Below, piece by piece: positions 32,145-41,106 of a stretch of 41,391 nt of DNA. Where the stretch lies: assembly GCA_050184225.1 (NCBI GenBank), contig JBFXAN010000047.1, positions 1 through 41,391 of the forward strand. The letters run 5' to 3'. The DNA is from JBFXAN01 sp050184225. Its GTDB lineage: Bacteria > Chloroflexota > Dehalococcoidia > CAUJGQ01. The notes below the pieces were generated by a model that was not told where the DNA came from, did no database searches, and saw only the letters and a list, made by a program, of their open reading frames with translations. A program made the position numbers and the translations under genes. Position 1 is the first letter of the stretch. Each line of letters starts with the position of its first letter.

Positions 32145-33374
32145 ATGAACTACCGGAGCCCCCTGTCTCTCAGGCGGTGCGCCTGCCGCCGGCTCCGCCT
32201 ACCGGCGCTCCCGGCGGGTCTCGGCCTGCTGATGCTGATCCTGACGGCGTGCCTCGAGCCGGGGAACCCCACGGCGTTCTATCAACCGCCCACGCCACTG
32301 CCGGACGGGCCGCCCGGAACCTTGCTGCGCGTCGAGCCGCTCCGGACCGCACCAGCGGGCGCCCAGGGCTGGCGCATTCTCTATCGTTCGACCAATGTGG
32401 GGGACCAGCCGATCGCCGTGAGCGGAGTGGTGTTCGTGCCGGACGGCGCGGCCCCGGCTGAGGGGCGGCCGGTGGTCGCCTGGGCGCATGCCACGACCGG
32501 GGTGGCACGCCGGTGTGCACCCTCACTGCGGCCTGCCGCTCTCGCCACTCGGATCCCGGGTCTCGACACCTTCCTGGCCGCGGGCGCGGTCGTGGTGGCG
32601 ACCGACTATCCCGGCCTGGGCACGCCCGGGCCGCACCCTTTCCTGATCGGCGAGAGCGAAGCGCGGGCGGTGATCGACAGTGTGCGGGCGGCGCGGGAGC
32701 TGGACGATGCTGAGGCCGGGGCCAGCTTCGCCGTGTGGGGGCACTCCCAGGGCGGTCAGGCCGGCCTCTTTGCCGGCCAGATCGTGGAGAGCTATGCCCC
32801 GGAGCTGTCGCTCGTTGGGGTGGCAGCGGCAGCACCCGCCTCGGAGCTGGCCGAGTTGCTCCATCACGACGTCGCCACGCTCGAGGGGCGGGTGCTCGCC
32901 GCGCTGGCTTTCGTTGCTCTGTCGGAGATCATTCCGGAGGCGTCCCTCACCCGCCTGGCCAGCACGCGCGTCGCGCGGCAGATGCGCGCCCTGGCGCGCG
33001 GCTGCGTCGAGACGACGCCCGAGGGCTTGGCCGAGGTGGTCGGCGGGATAACCCTGGGCCTCACCTTCTTAGAGGTGGCGCCGACCAGGACCGAACCCTG
33101 GCGAAGCATCCTGGCGACGAATACGCCCAGCGGCGACCTGGGCGGGGTGCCGCTGCTGCTCGTGCAGGGCGAGAGCGACTCGATCGTGCGGCCGGTGGTG
33201 AGCGAGCGCTTCGCCCAAACGGCCTGCCGACGTGGCACGCCCGTCCTCCTGCGCCTGTACCCGGGGCAGAGCCATACGACGATCGCCCACCACGCCGCCG
33301 CCGATGTGGCGGCGTGGATCGCCGACCGCTTTGCCGCCCAGCCGGCGCCCTCCAGTTGCACCGATCTCCGCTGA
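32145..33374 (+). CDS. Lipoprotein secretory-lipase-like alpha/beta hydrolase
   Basis: 409 residues from ATG 32145. The lipoprotein signal ends LMLILTAC with Cys36 as the acylated residue. Alpha/beta-hydrolase core: VVAWAHATTGVARRC, AAGAVVVATDYPGLGTPG, a nucleophile elbow GHSQGG with Ser201, LLLVQGESDSIVRPVVSE with the acid, and YPGQSHTTIAHHAA with the His. The insert between residues about 230 and 300 is helical, as in the fungal LIP-type family. It should be anchored on the outside of the cytoplasmic membrane and cleave esters. It follows the amidohydrolase by 183 bases. Confidence 0.88.
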   Translation: MNYRSPLSLRRCACRRLRLPALPAGLGLLMLILTACLEPGNPTAFYQPPTPLPDGPPGTLLRVEPLRTAPAGAQGWRILYRSTNVGDQPIAVSGVVFVPDGAAPAEGRPVVAWAHATTGVARRCAPSLRPAALATRIPGLDTFLAAGAVVVATDYPGLGTPGPHPFLIGESEARAVIDSVRAARELDDAEAGASFAVWGHSQGGQAGLFAGQIVESYAPELSLVGVAAAAPASELAELLHHDVATLEGRVLAALAFVALSEIIPEASLTRLASTRVARQMRALARGCVETTPEGLAEVVGGITLGLTFLEVAPTRTEPWRSILATNTPSGDLGGVPLLLVQGESDSIVRPVVSERFAQTACRRGTPVLLRLYPGQSHTTIAHHAAADVAAWIADRFAAQPAPSSCTDLR

Positions 33375-33437
33375 TCGATCTCGCGGAGGACCGACCATGC
33401 GCCGCCTGCTTACCGTCCTGCCGCCGGCCACGGACCG

Positions 33438-33734
33438 TCAGGTCAGGGTGATGGCCTGTGGAAGATAGACCTCATGGGCAGGATAGAAGGTCACCTCTGG
33501 CTGGACGGCGATACCGAGTTGTGCCATCGCCGGCCCCAGCCGCTCCGCCCCGAAGGTATTGAAGGACTCCTCGCTCTCCCAGGCATCGACGTTGTAATTG
33601 TCGTCCCCCACCCACCAGGCGAGATGTGCCAAGCCGCCGGCCGGTTGCTGCTCCAGCCAGCCCACGGCCGCCCGCACCGCGTCATATTGCTCGCGTGAAA
33701 CCCCACGCAGAACCACCTGGGCCACGACCGCCAT
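33438..33734 (-). CDS. Small dimeric alpha/beta-barrel protein (ABM-like)
   Basis: 98 residues from ATG 33734, with GAGGAGG seven bases before it; an upstream in-frame start adds an implausible leader. The pattern VVAQVVLRGVSREQYDAVRA, then LAHLAWWVGDDNYNVDAW and ESEESFNTFGAERLGPAM, is that of ferredoxin-like dimeric barrels such as antibiotic-biosynthesis monooxygenases. It may bind haem or oxidise a small aromatic, but no catalytic residue can be named. It is convergent with the lipase gene. Confidence 0.7.
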   Translation of the reverse strand: MAVVAQVVLRGVSREQYDAVRAAVGWLEQQPAGGLAHLAWWVGDDNYNVDAWESEESFNTFGAERLGPAMAQLGIAVQPEVTFYPAHEVYLPQAITLT

Positions 33735-33896
33735 GCCAGTACCTCCTCGTGTTGCTACACCCCATACGGCCGCCGTCACGTAGCGGATCAACAGCGCCGC
33801 GCAGGCCACGAAGCGAGGCGCGCACGCGGCTAATTCGGTCGAGTATCCCCTAAACCAAAGCCAGGCTCAAACCCGCGGTCGCCGGACACACATTCA

Positions 33897-33942
33897 TGAA
33901 TCCTTTGCGCCCTTTGCGTCCTCTGCGCCTTTGCGGTTCAAA
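33897..33942. repeat. Single copy of the CTTTGCGTCCTCTGCG repeat family
   Basis: CCTTTGCGCCCTTTGCGTCC, then TCTGCGCCTTTGCGGTTC, an unpaired relative of the arms at 9864 and 36868. It lies between the small barrel protein and the hydroxylase gene, in 33735-33996, where no gene is visible. Confidence 0.7.
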
Positions 33943-33996
33943 AGGCGGTGAGTTACAACCGACGTGAGGTAGCATAGTCGAGCGTGGAGGATGTCG

Positions 33997-35502
33997 ATGG
34001 GAATCAGAACCGGGCAGCAGTATCTAGCCGGCCTGCGCGACGGCCGCGCGGTCTGGCTGGATGGTGAGCGCGTCGCCGATGTCACCGCCCACCCGCAGCT
34101 CGCCCGCACCGCCCGCACGATCGCCGCGCTTTACGACCTTCAGCACAAGCCCGCGCTTCAGGAGCAGATGACCTTCTCCTCGCCCACGTCCGGCGACCCG
34201 GTCGCCCTTTCCTATCTCATCCCGCAGACCCTTGATGATCTGTTGCGGCGCCGCCGCGCGCTGGAGATCGTCGCCGAGTACTCGAACGGCATGCTCGGCC
34301 GCTCGCCCGATTATGTGAACATCCAGGTCAGCGCCTCTGCCGCCTGCCACGCCGTCTACGGCGCCAAAGAGAAACGCTTCGGCGACAACCTCCGCGCCTA
34401 TCACGAATATATCCGCGAGCACGACCTCGCCCTCACCCACACCTTCGGCCACCCCCAGGTCAACCGCGGCGCCGCCATCGGCGCCCAGCCCGACCCCTAT
34501 ATCCCCGTCGGCGTCGTCGATACCACCGCCGACGGCGTCATCGTCCGCGGCGCCAAGCTGCTCGCCACCCTCGCCCCCTTCTCCGACGAGCTCTTCGTCC
34601 CGCCCTACCGTCCGCTCCAGGAGAGCGAGGCGATCTACGCCCTCGGCTTCGCCATCCCGACGAACACCCCCGGCCTCTCCTATATCTGCCGCGAGAGCTT
34701 CGACACCGGTCGCTCCCTCTACGACCAGCCTCTCTCCGGCCGCTACGAGGAGATGGACGCCCTCGCCGTCTTCGACGATGTCCTCATCCCCTGGGAGCGC
34801 GTCTTTGCCTACAACGATGTCGAGACGCACAACCGGATCGTTACCCACGCGCCGATGTGGCCGCAGTACATGCAGCAGGTCGCGGTCAAGGACATCGCTA
34901 AGCTCCAGTTCATCCTCGGCATCACGAAAAAGGTCGTCGACGCGATCAACATCGGCGTCCACGCCCATGTCCAGGAGAAGGTCGCCGAGATCGTCGACAC
35001 GCTCGAAATGGTCCGCGCCCTCCTCCGCGCCGCCGAAGCCGACGCTGGTCCCGGCTACGGCGAGGGCATCTGGCCCGCCGAACAGCCCTGGGTCGTCCTC
35101 CGCCACTGGTTCCCCGACGCCTACACCCGCGTGATCTGGATCGTCGAACAGCTCTGCGCCTCCGGCTTGATGCTCACCCCGACCGAGGCCGACGTGCGCG
35201 GCCCAATCGGCGACGTGATCGCCCGTTATTACCAGGGCGCGAGCACCGACGCCGAAGCCCGCATCCAACTCTTCCGCCTCGCCTGGGACCTCACCGGCAC
35301 CCAGTTCGGCTCCCGCCAGGCCCTCTACGAACGCTTCTTCAATGGCGACATCGTCCGCCTGCGCCAGGGTCGCTACCACACGTATGATTACGGCCCGGCC
35401 GTGGCGATGGTCGATGAATTCTTGAAGCGGGTGGCAGCGGACGAACCGGCCCTCACCCCCGACCTCTCTCCCGTCGGGACGGGAGAGGGGAGTACTGATT
35501 GA
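33997..35502 (+). CDS. 4-hydroxyphenylacetate 3-monooxygenase-type hydroxylase (HpaB family)
   Basis: 501 residues from ATG 33997, six bases after GGAGG; the ATG at 33991 abuts the ribosome-binding site. HpaB pattern: RTGQQYLAGLRDGRAVWLDG, LGRSPDYVNIQVSASAACH, LALTHTFGHPQVNRG, VIVRGAKLLATLAPFSDELF, ALAVFDDVLIPWERVFAYND, and a helical end (LFRLAWDLTGTQFGSRQALY). It should hydroxylate a phenolic acid using FADH2 from a separate reductase, which is not nearby. The last 18 residues (ALTPDLSPVGTGEG) are translated from a family A repeat that has run into the gene; the native end is probably near VDEFLKRVAADEP. Confidence 0.93.
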   Translation: MGIRTGQQYLAGLRDGRAVWLDGERVADVTAHPQLARTARTIAALYDLQHKPALQEQMTFSSPTSGDPVALSYLIPQTLDDLLRRRRALEIVAEYSNGMLGRSPDYVNIQVSASAACHAVYGAKEKRFGDNLRAYHEYIREHDLALTHTFGHPQVNRGAAIGAQPDPYIPVGVVDTTADGVIVRGAKLLATLAPFSDELFVPPYRPLQESEAIYALGFAIPTNTPGLSYICRESFDTGRSLYDQPLSGRYEEMDALAVFDDVLIPWERVFAYNDVETHNRIVTHAPMWPQYMQQVAVKDIAKLQFILGITKKVVDAINIGVHAHVQEKVAEIVDTLEMVRALLRAAEADAGPGYGEGIWPAEQPWVVLRHWFPDAYTRVIWIVEQLCASGLMLTPTEADVRGPIGDVIARYYQGASTDAEARIQLFRLAWDLTGTQFGSRQALYERFFNGDIVRLRQGRYHTYDYGPAVAMVDEFLKRVAADEPALTPDLSPVGTGEGSTD

Positions 35503-35625
35503 CCATGAACTCAGCTTAGCGACTGGTTAGTGCACGCCAGGGTTAGAGCAGAGGTTCACGGCAGCCCTCGACCCTTCGTCTGCGACAGCAGGCGAGGGGG
35601 CGAGGGCTGCCAGGGGTGAGGGCCG
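35448..35625. repeat. Family A repeat copy and adjoining inverted repeat
   Basis: A family A copy (35448-35492, with a 3' tail GATTGACCATGAAC) covers the end of the hydroxylase gene and its stop. After a gap, GGCAGCCCTCG (35560-35570) pairs with CGAGGGCTGCC (35601-35611), and GGGGTGAGGGCC (35614-35625) is another reversed fragment. These sit in the convergent gap to the CoA-transferase gene and could act as transcription stops in both directions. Confidence 0.75.
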
Positions 35626-35631
35626 CTCCGG

Positions 35632-36825
35632 CTATCCGATCGCGCCTGACCCACGCAGCGACTCAATCCGGGCATCGTCGTAGCCAAGCGAGCGCAGCAC
35701 ATCGTTCGTGTGCTGGCCGGGCAGCGGCGCCGTGCTCCGCACCGTTCCCGGCGTCTCTGAGAACTTCGGCGCGATGCCGACCTGCTGCACCGTCCCGATC
35801 TCCGGATGCTCGACTTCCACCACCATCCCCCGCGCCCGGTTGTGCGGGTCAGCGAGTACCTCGTCCAGGCGCAGCACCGGCGCGGCGCAGATGTCGGTCT
35901 TTGAGAGTTCCGCAAACCACTCCTGCCGCGTCTTCTTCTTGAACTCGGTACGGAAGTGCTCGAAGATCTCCGGATACTTTTGCTGGTCATACTCGTGGGG
36001 GATGAAGTCCTCGCGTCCCATCGCCCGGCAAAGGTTCTCCCAGAACCACGGTTCCAGCGAGCCGAGGCTGAACCACTCGCCATCTGCGCATTCATAGGTG
36101 TTGTAGTGGGGCGCGCCGCCGTTGAGCATGGCCTCACCCGGCAGCGGTGCCTTACCGCCCGCCAGCACCGAGCTTGCCGCCGAGGTCAGCAGCGAGAGCA
36201 CCCCGTCGCTCATCGCCATGTCGATGTTCTGGCCCCGACCCGTCTTCTCCCGTGCGTGGATCGCAACCACGATCGCGAACGCGGCGAACAACCCGCCGCC
36301 GGCGAAATCGGCGACGAGGTTCATCGGGATTGACGGCGGCTGTCCCGGTCGTCCGGTGACGCCGAGCGCACCGCCGATCGAGATATAGTTGATGTCATGC
36401 CCTACCAGCGGCGAATACGGACCCGTCTGTCCGAACCCCGATAGCGAGAGGTACACAACCCGCGGGTTGATTGCGGCCAGCGTCTCGTAATCCACACCCA
36501 GCCGCTTGACGACGCCCGGCCGGAACCCCTCGACCACCACGTCCGCATCCTTCACCAGCGCGTAGAAGACCTCCCGCGCCGCCTCCGACTTCAGGTTGAG
36601 GCCGAGGCTGCGCTTGTTCCGGCCGAGCGCGTTGAACGCCTGCGCCCGCGCCGCGGCGCTGCTGTCTCCCCCGGCCCGCGTCGGATTGCGCCGCCGGTCC
36701 GATCCCTCTCCCGCCTGCTCGATCAGGAGCACATCCGCCCCCAAATCCCCAAGCAGCATCGTGCAATACGGCCCCGGCGCCAGCCGCGACAGATCGAGCA
36801 CCCGTATCCCCTCAAGCGGCAGCAT
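35632..36825 (-). CDS. CaiB/BaiF-type CoA-transferase (family III)
   Basis: 397 residues. Opening LEGIRVLDLSRLAPGPYCTM and LLGDLGADVLLIEQ, then NKRSLGLNLKSEAAREVFY, VVVEGFRPGVVKRLG, VYLSLSGFGQTGPYS, VADFAGGGLFAAFAIV (catalytic Asp) and GRGQNIDMAMSDGVLSLL; the second domain ends with CAAPVLRLDEVLADPHNRAR. Family III enzymes move CoA between organic acids or, in the alpha-methylacyl-CoA racemase branch, isomerise acyl-CoA. The LVADFAGGG motif favours the racemase branch. The neighbouring FAD-linked oxidase on the same strand and the HpaB hydroxylase suggest aromatic or hydroxy-acid catabolism. Confidence 0.92.
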   Translation of the reverse strand: MLPLEGIRVLDLSRLAPGPYCTMLLGDLGADVLLIEQAGEGSDRRRNPTRAGGDSSAAARAQAFNALGRNKRSLGLNLKSEAAREVFYALVKDADVVVEGFRPGVVKRLGVDYETLAAINPRVVYLSLSGFGQTGPYSPLVGHDINYISIGGALGVTGRPGQPPSIPMNLVADFAGGGLFAAFAIVVAIHAREKTGRGQNIDMAMSDGVLSLLTSAASSVLAGGKAPLPGEAMLNGGAPHYNTYECADGEWFSLGSLEPWFWENLCRAMGREDFIPHEYDQQKYPEIFEHFRTEFKKKTRQEWFAELSKTDICAAPVLRLDEVLADPHNRARGMVVEVEHPEIGTVQQVGIAPKFSETPGTVRSTAPLPGQHTNDVLRSLGYDDARIESLRGSGAIG

Positions 36826-36867
36826 CCCATTCCTCCAGTGTCATCATCCGACCGATCTTCCGTCTTT

Positions 36868-36966
36868 CACCGCAAAGGCGCAAAGGAGGGCGAACCACAG
36901 AGACGCGGAGGTCACAGAGGACGAGTTGAGGAAGGAATCTCCGTGTCCTCTGCGTCTCTGTGGTTC
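36868..36966. repeat. Inverted repeat of the CGCAGAGACGCAGAG family, second site
   Basis: GAACCACAGAGACGCGGAGG (36892 on) pairs with the reverse of GTGTCCTCTGCGTCTCTGTG (36943-36966), and CACCGCAAAGGCGCAAAGGA (from about 36867) precedes it. The same kind of element as at 9864-10005 but with a different core. It lies between the CoA-transferase start and the oxidase stop. Confidence 0.8.
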
Positions 36967-36998
36967 AATTCGTGGTCATGCGCGTCGCAACGTACGCG

Positions 36999-38501
36999 CT
37001 ATCCGGGATCAACCGCTGCCTGGATCGGCTCGCCGGCCGGTGCGACGAGCGGCATTCGCAGTTCCAGCGACGGCACGGTTTCCGGAAAGATCACGCCGGG
37101 GTTCATGATGCCCTTCGGGTCCAGCGCCGCCTTGATCCGGCGCATCACATCCAGTGCCGGCCCGTGCTCCCGCTCCATGAATCCGGCGCGAGCGGCGCCG
37201 ACGCCGTGCTCGCCCGTGGTCGTGCCGCCCATCCGCAGCGCCAGGTCGTGGATCTCGTCGGCGACGAGCAGCACCCGCCGCACCTCATCCGGATCGCGTC
37301 CATCGATCAGGTGGCCGGGATGCAGACCACCACCGCCGACGTGGCCGTAGGTCGCGATCGGGATCGCGTGTTTCGCGCCGATCTCCTGAATGGCACGGAG
37401 CGTCTCCGGGATTCGGGCAACGGGTACGCAAAGGTCTTCGCCGCAATAGGCACGATTGGAACCCGGTCGCAGTGTACCCACTGCCACCCCAACCAGCGCC
37501 CGTGCCTCCCACAACGCCGCGATCCGCGCCGCTTCATCCGACCACTCCACCGAGCGGGCGAGCGGCCGTACCATCTCCTGAATCTGCTCCGCGTCCCAGC
37601 GGACACCGGGCGGATTGCCGTCCACCTCGAACAGCAATAGCGCCTCCACCTCCGGCAGATCGAGCGCGGGCCGGAAGAGATTGACGGCACGGATGCAGCG
37701 TGCGTCGAGGATCTCGATCGCCGACGGACTGATGCCCGCTTGAAACACGGTCTGCACGGCAACGCCGGCGTTCTCCAGCACGTCGAACAGCGCCAGCACG
37801 ATCGCCCGCGCCGGCGGCACCGGCATCAGCTTCAGGCGCAACCGTGTGATCACACCGAGCGTGCCCTCCGCGCCGACAAAGAGCTTGGTCAGTTCCAATC
37901 CGGACGAGGACTGCTTTGCACGGGAACCCGCCGAGCCGGTCTCGATCACGCCGCCGTCCGGCAGCACCACCTCCAGACCCAGCACCCAGGCGCTGGTGGG
38001 GCCATACTTGACGGCGCGCATACCGTGCGCATTGGTCGATGCCATCCCGCCGACGGTCGCCATCCGGCTCGATCCGGGGTCGGGCGGAAAGAGCAGCCGA
38101 TGCGGTGCGAGGTGGTCATTGAGCCGCGCGTGGACCACACCCGGTTCGCAGATCACCTGCATGTTCGGCAGGTCAACCTCGATCACCCGGTTCATCGCGT
38201 TGAGCGAGAGCACGATCCCGCCGCCGAGCGGCACCGCCCCGGCCGTCTGCCCCGTCGCGGCGCCCCGCGGCGTCACGGGAATGCCGCGCTCGGAGGCGTA
38301 GCGCATCAGCACCGCGACATCCTCGGTCGAACCCGCCACAACCGCGACATCCGGCGGCCGCGGCGCCAGCTGCGCCAGAAACGAGGCGTCGTGCGCGAAG
38401 GCCCGCAACTCCGCCGGCCCGTCCACCACGCGGCTCTGCCGCAGCATTGAGCGCAGATCCCGCGCGATCGTCGCCGCGCCGTCGTTTGATCGCCCGTCCA
38501 T
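36999..38501 (-). CDS. FAD-linked D-lactate dehydrogenase/glycolate oxidase-type protein
   Basis: 500 residues. FAD-binding (PCMH) domain about 38-215: ERGIPVTPRGAATGQTAGAV, GGGIVLSLNAMNRVIEVD, FPPDPGSSRMATVGGMASTN, KLFVGAEGTLGVITRLRLKL. The C-terminal FAD-oxidase domain holds YGHVGGGGLHPGHLID (metal/substrate His residues) and GEHGVGAARAGFMER, then LDPKGIMNPGVIFP. It should oxidise a D-2-hydroxy acid and pass electrons to an acceptor at the membrane. It is same-strand with, and upstream of, the CoA-transferase, with a repeat element in the 173-base gap. Confidence 0.93.
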   Translation of the reverse strand: MDGRSNDGAATIARDLRSMLRQSRVVDGPAELRAFAHDASFLAQLAPRPPDVAVVAGSTEDVAVLMRYASERGIPVTPRGAATGQTAGAVPLGGGIVLSLNAMNRVIEVDLPNMQVICEPGVVHARLNDHLAPHRLLFPPDPGSSRMATVGGMASTNAHGMRAVKYGPTSAWVLGLEVVLPDGGVIETGSAGSRAKQSSSGLELTKLFVGAEGTLGVITRLRLKLMPVPPARAIVLALFDVLENAGVAVQTVFQAGISPSAIEILDARCIRAVNLFRPALDLPEVEALLLFEVDGNPPGVRWDAEQIQEMVRPLARSVEWSDEAARIAALWEARALVGVAVGTLRPGSNRAYCGEDLCVPVARIPETLRAIQEIGAKHAIPIATYGHVGGGGLHPGHLIDGRDPDEVRRVLLVADEIHDLALRMGGTTTGEHGVGAARAGFMEREHGPALDVMRRIKAALDPKGIMNPGVIFPETVPSLELRMPLVAPAGEPIQAAVDPG

Positions 38502-38651
38502 GCCCAGATGCTACACGCCAAGACGCGGCGAAGCGATGACGCGCGGGGGCAGGCATCGGCCCAGTCTTGAACCTATACGCGCTATCCTGAAAACGAGTCT
38601 CACGTTCGGCCATACCCGGCGAATGGGAGATATCGTTGAGGAGGGCAAAGA

Positions 38652-40418
38652 ATGTCATCGATCGATCGACGGCGGCTCGTCGGCCGTTCCCGGCTGAGCC
38701 GCCGCCGAGTGCTGGGACTTGGCGCCGGAGCGGGCGCCGCCGCCTTTCTGGTGGCCTGCGGTGGCTCCGGTGATGAGTCAGGCGGGACCGTTGCGGAGGC
38801 AACGCGCGAGGCCGGCGTGGTCAGCGGCGGACAGGACACCGGCGAGGCGCCGCGTCCCGGCGGAAGCCTGTCTGTCGCCTGGCCACTGACCCCGCCACTG
38901 GACCCCGTCGCCAATTCCACCTATACCGCCCAACGGCTGGCGTCGTTCGTCTATCCGCGCCTGCTCAAGTTCAAGACCGACGCCGACCCACGAACAGCGC
39001 AGGCATACGAGATCATCCCCGATATGGCCGCGGCCATGCCCGAGGTGCTCGACGATGGCCGGCGCTACGTCTTCACCCTGCGGCCAAACGTCATCGGTCA
39101 CGCCAAACCACCGCTCAACGGCCGCCCGTATGACGCCGAAGACGTCAAGGCATCCTTTGAGCGGTTCATCGCCGAGCCGCGCAACCCGAATCGCGGCGCC
39201 TTCGCCAGCGCCGGTGTCGAAGGCGTCGAGACACCGGATCAAAACACCGTCGTCTTCCGGCTGGCCCGTCCATTCGCGCCGTTTCTGACGATGATCGCCG
39301 CGCCACAGTATCTCTGGGTGATGCCGAAAGAGGCGGGAAATGGCTTCGATCCGGCGCGCGACATGGCCGGCGCCGGTCCGTTCGTCTTCGAGTCGTTGGA
39401 GCCGGATATCGCCATCCGATTCCGCAAACACCCCGACTTCTACGACGCACCCAAACCGTACGTCGACAGCTTCACCCTACCGATCGTCACCGATAGCCCC
39501 AGCCGCTTCGCCCAGTTCCAGGCCGAACGGCTCGACATTGGCGAACCGTCCTACGAGAACGTGTTAGACCTGCAGTCATCCAACCCCGACGCGACCGTGA
39601 TCAAGTTCCCCTCGACCACGTTCCCGCTGGTCTATACACAGCAGCGGGGCAACAGCGTCTTCCGCGACCCGCGCATTCGCCAGGCGCTGTCACTCGCGAT
39701 CGACCGAGACGCGTTGCTCGCCCTCACCTACGGTGGTGAGGGCTGGTGGCAAAACATCGTGCCCGTGAACATGGGTCGCTGGTGGACCGACCCGAAGGAC
39801 CCTGCATCGCGGCCGTCGACACGCTGGTTCGGCACAGGCGACCGCGACCAGGATCTCGCCGAAGCCGTGTCGCTGCTCGAGGCGGCGGGATACAACGAGC
39901 GTCGAAAGCTCGACTTCAAGTACCACTTCACCAACAACGGCTACGGCGACACCCACAACCAGTGGGCAGAAGCGACGCAGGGCTTTCTCAAGGAGACGGG
40001 CATCTTCGAGCCATCGGTGACGATCGCCGACTATCGCAGCGAATGGCTCGGCGGACCCAACCTCTGGTATGGCGGCATCCCCGAGAACAGCGTCGGCTTC
40101 GGCCTGATGACGATCTTCTCCGACCCGCACGATTACGTGTACAACATGCTGCACAGCGCCAGCCCGCGCAATCAGATCGGCCTGCAGGACCCGCAGATGG
40201 ACGCGCTCGTCGAGAAAGAGGTGGCAACCCTCGGTCAGGAGGAGCGGATGACGGTGATCAAAGAGATCGTCGCCCGCGCCAACGATCAGGCGCTCTATGC
40301 GCCGGTGATGATCGGACCGGCACACTTCGCGCTACAGCCCTGGGTAAAGGGCTTCACCCTGAGCATCACCTATGGCTGGGCGACCGAGTCCTTCATGAAC
40401 ACGTTCGTGACCCGTTAA
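38652..40418 (+). CDS. ABC transporter solute-binding protein, family 5, Tat lipoprotein
   Basis: 588 residues from ATG 38652 behind GAGGAGG. Signal: SRRRVLGLGAGAGAAAFLVA with twin Arg, ending at Cys36 of the LVAC lipobox. Mature chain: PRPGGSLSVAWPLTPPLDPV, LRPNVIGHAKPPLNGRPYDA, AEDVKASFERFIAEP, MAGAGPFVFESLEPDIAIRF, DPRIRQALSLAIDRDALLAL, and a C-terminal ALYAPVMIGPAHFALQPWVK. This is the oligopeptide/dipeptide-type SBP_bac_5 family. No permease or ATPase gene is adjacent, so the transporter partner is elsewhere or beyond the window. The ligand is unknown. Confidence 0.92.
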   Translation: MSSIDRRRLVGRSRLSRRRVLGLGAGAGAAAFLVACGGSGDESGGTVAEATREAGVVSGGQDTGEAPRPGGSLSVAWPLTPPLDPVANSTYTAQRLASFVYPRLLKFKTDADPRTAQAYEIIPDMAAAMPEVLDDGRRYVFTLRPNVIGHAKPPLNGRPYDAEDVKASFERFIAEPRNPNRGAFASAGVEGVETPDQNTVVFRLARPFAPFLTMIAAPQYLWVMPKEAGNGFDPARDMAGAGPFVFESLEPDIAIRFRKHPDFYDAPKPYVDSFTLPIVTDSPSRFAQFQAERLDIGEPSYENVLDLQSSNPDATVIKFPSTTFPLVYTQQRGNSVFRDPRIRQALSLAIDRDALLALTYGGEGWWQNIVPVNMGRWWTDPKDPASRPSTRWFGTGDRDQDLAEAVSLLEAAGYNERRKLDFKYHFTNNGYGDTHNQWAEATQGFLKETGIFEPSVTIADYRSEWLGGPNLWYGGIPENSVGFGLMTIFSDPHDYVYNMLHSASPRNQIGLQDPQMDALVEKEVATLGQEERMTVIKEIVARANDQALYAPVMIGPAHFALQPWVKGFTLSITYGWATESFMNTFVTR

Positions 40419-40473
40419 CCGCCGGTGCCGGCCCCATGCCCCTATCATGGGGCCTGCATACCGGAGGTACGGC

Positions 40474-41070
40474 ATGACATCGAGCCCATACGACTACAGC
40501 ACCCGCGCCGGTATTCACCCGATCTCGTGGGAGGAGATGCACGGCCTCTGTCGGGCGCTGGCCGTCGCCGCCTCACGCTATCAACCCGAGTTGATCCTGG
40601 CCGTCGGTCGCGGCGGCTTCTATCCGGGGACGTTGATCGCCCATATGCTTCGGACCGAGGTCTATCCGGTGCGGCTCACCCGCCGGATCAACGATGTCGT
40701 CACCTACGACCAGCCACGCTGGTTGGTCGAGCCGCCGGCGTTGGTGGCAGATCGTCGCATCCTCGTCGTCGACGAGATCTGCTCGACGGGCGAGACGCTG
40801 ACGCTGGTCAAGGAAAAGGTTGCGGCGCTCGGGGCGCGGGAGTGTCGAAGCGCGGTGCTCTACACGCACTCCTGGGAAACGACGGTGCCGGACTTCATCG
40901 GCCTGATCACCGACGCGCTCATCCTCAATCCGTGGGACCGTGAGATCGTCGAGGACGGCCGGCCCATCTTCCACCCGGAATACGTCGCCGCCCTCGCCGA
41001 GCAGGACATTCCACCGGCCCCGTCCCTGCTCATCCAAGCGCCGGCCATTGAGCTCGCCAAGGGAAATTGA
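40474..41070 (+). CDS. Phosphoribosyltransferase-family protein
   Basis: 198 residues from ATG 40474, with GGAGG seven bases upstream. Type I phosphoribosyltransferase fold: ISWEEMHGLCRALAVAASRY, LILAVGRGGFYPGTLIAHML, and the PRPP loop RRILVVDEICSTGETLTLV near 95-113, then SAVLYTHSWETTVPDFIGL. The hood differs from hypoxanthine or orotate enzymes and is closest to the Gpt/xanthine type of stand-alone domain. It may use PRPP with a purine, or act as a regulator. It follows the solute-binding protein gene by 55 bases and may be co-transcribed. Confidence 0.85.
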   Translation: MTSSPYDYSTRAGIHPISWEEMHGLCRALAVAASRYQPELILAVGRGGFYPGTLIAHMLRTEVYPVRLTRRINDVVTYDQPRWLVEPPALVADRRILVVDEICSTGETLTLVKEKVAALGARECRSAVLYTHSWETTVPDFIGLITDALILNPWDREIVEDGRPIFHPEYVAALAEQDIPPAPSLLIQAPAIELAKGN

Positions 41071-41106
41071 GCCGCCGCTACTGATGAATGATGAGGGCTG
41101 TTCGAG

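Noticed and set aside
34024..35379. Minus-strand frame opposite the HpaB hydroxylase
   Set aside because: Asp/Glu/Gly/Val-biased antisense shadow.
36840..36966. tRNA-like fold suggested by the palindromic arms
   Set aside because: No acceptor or anticodon arm can be drawn; the arms belong to the CGCAGAGACGCAGAG repeat family.
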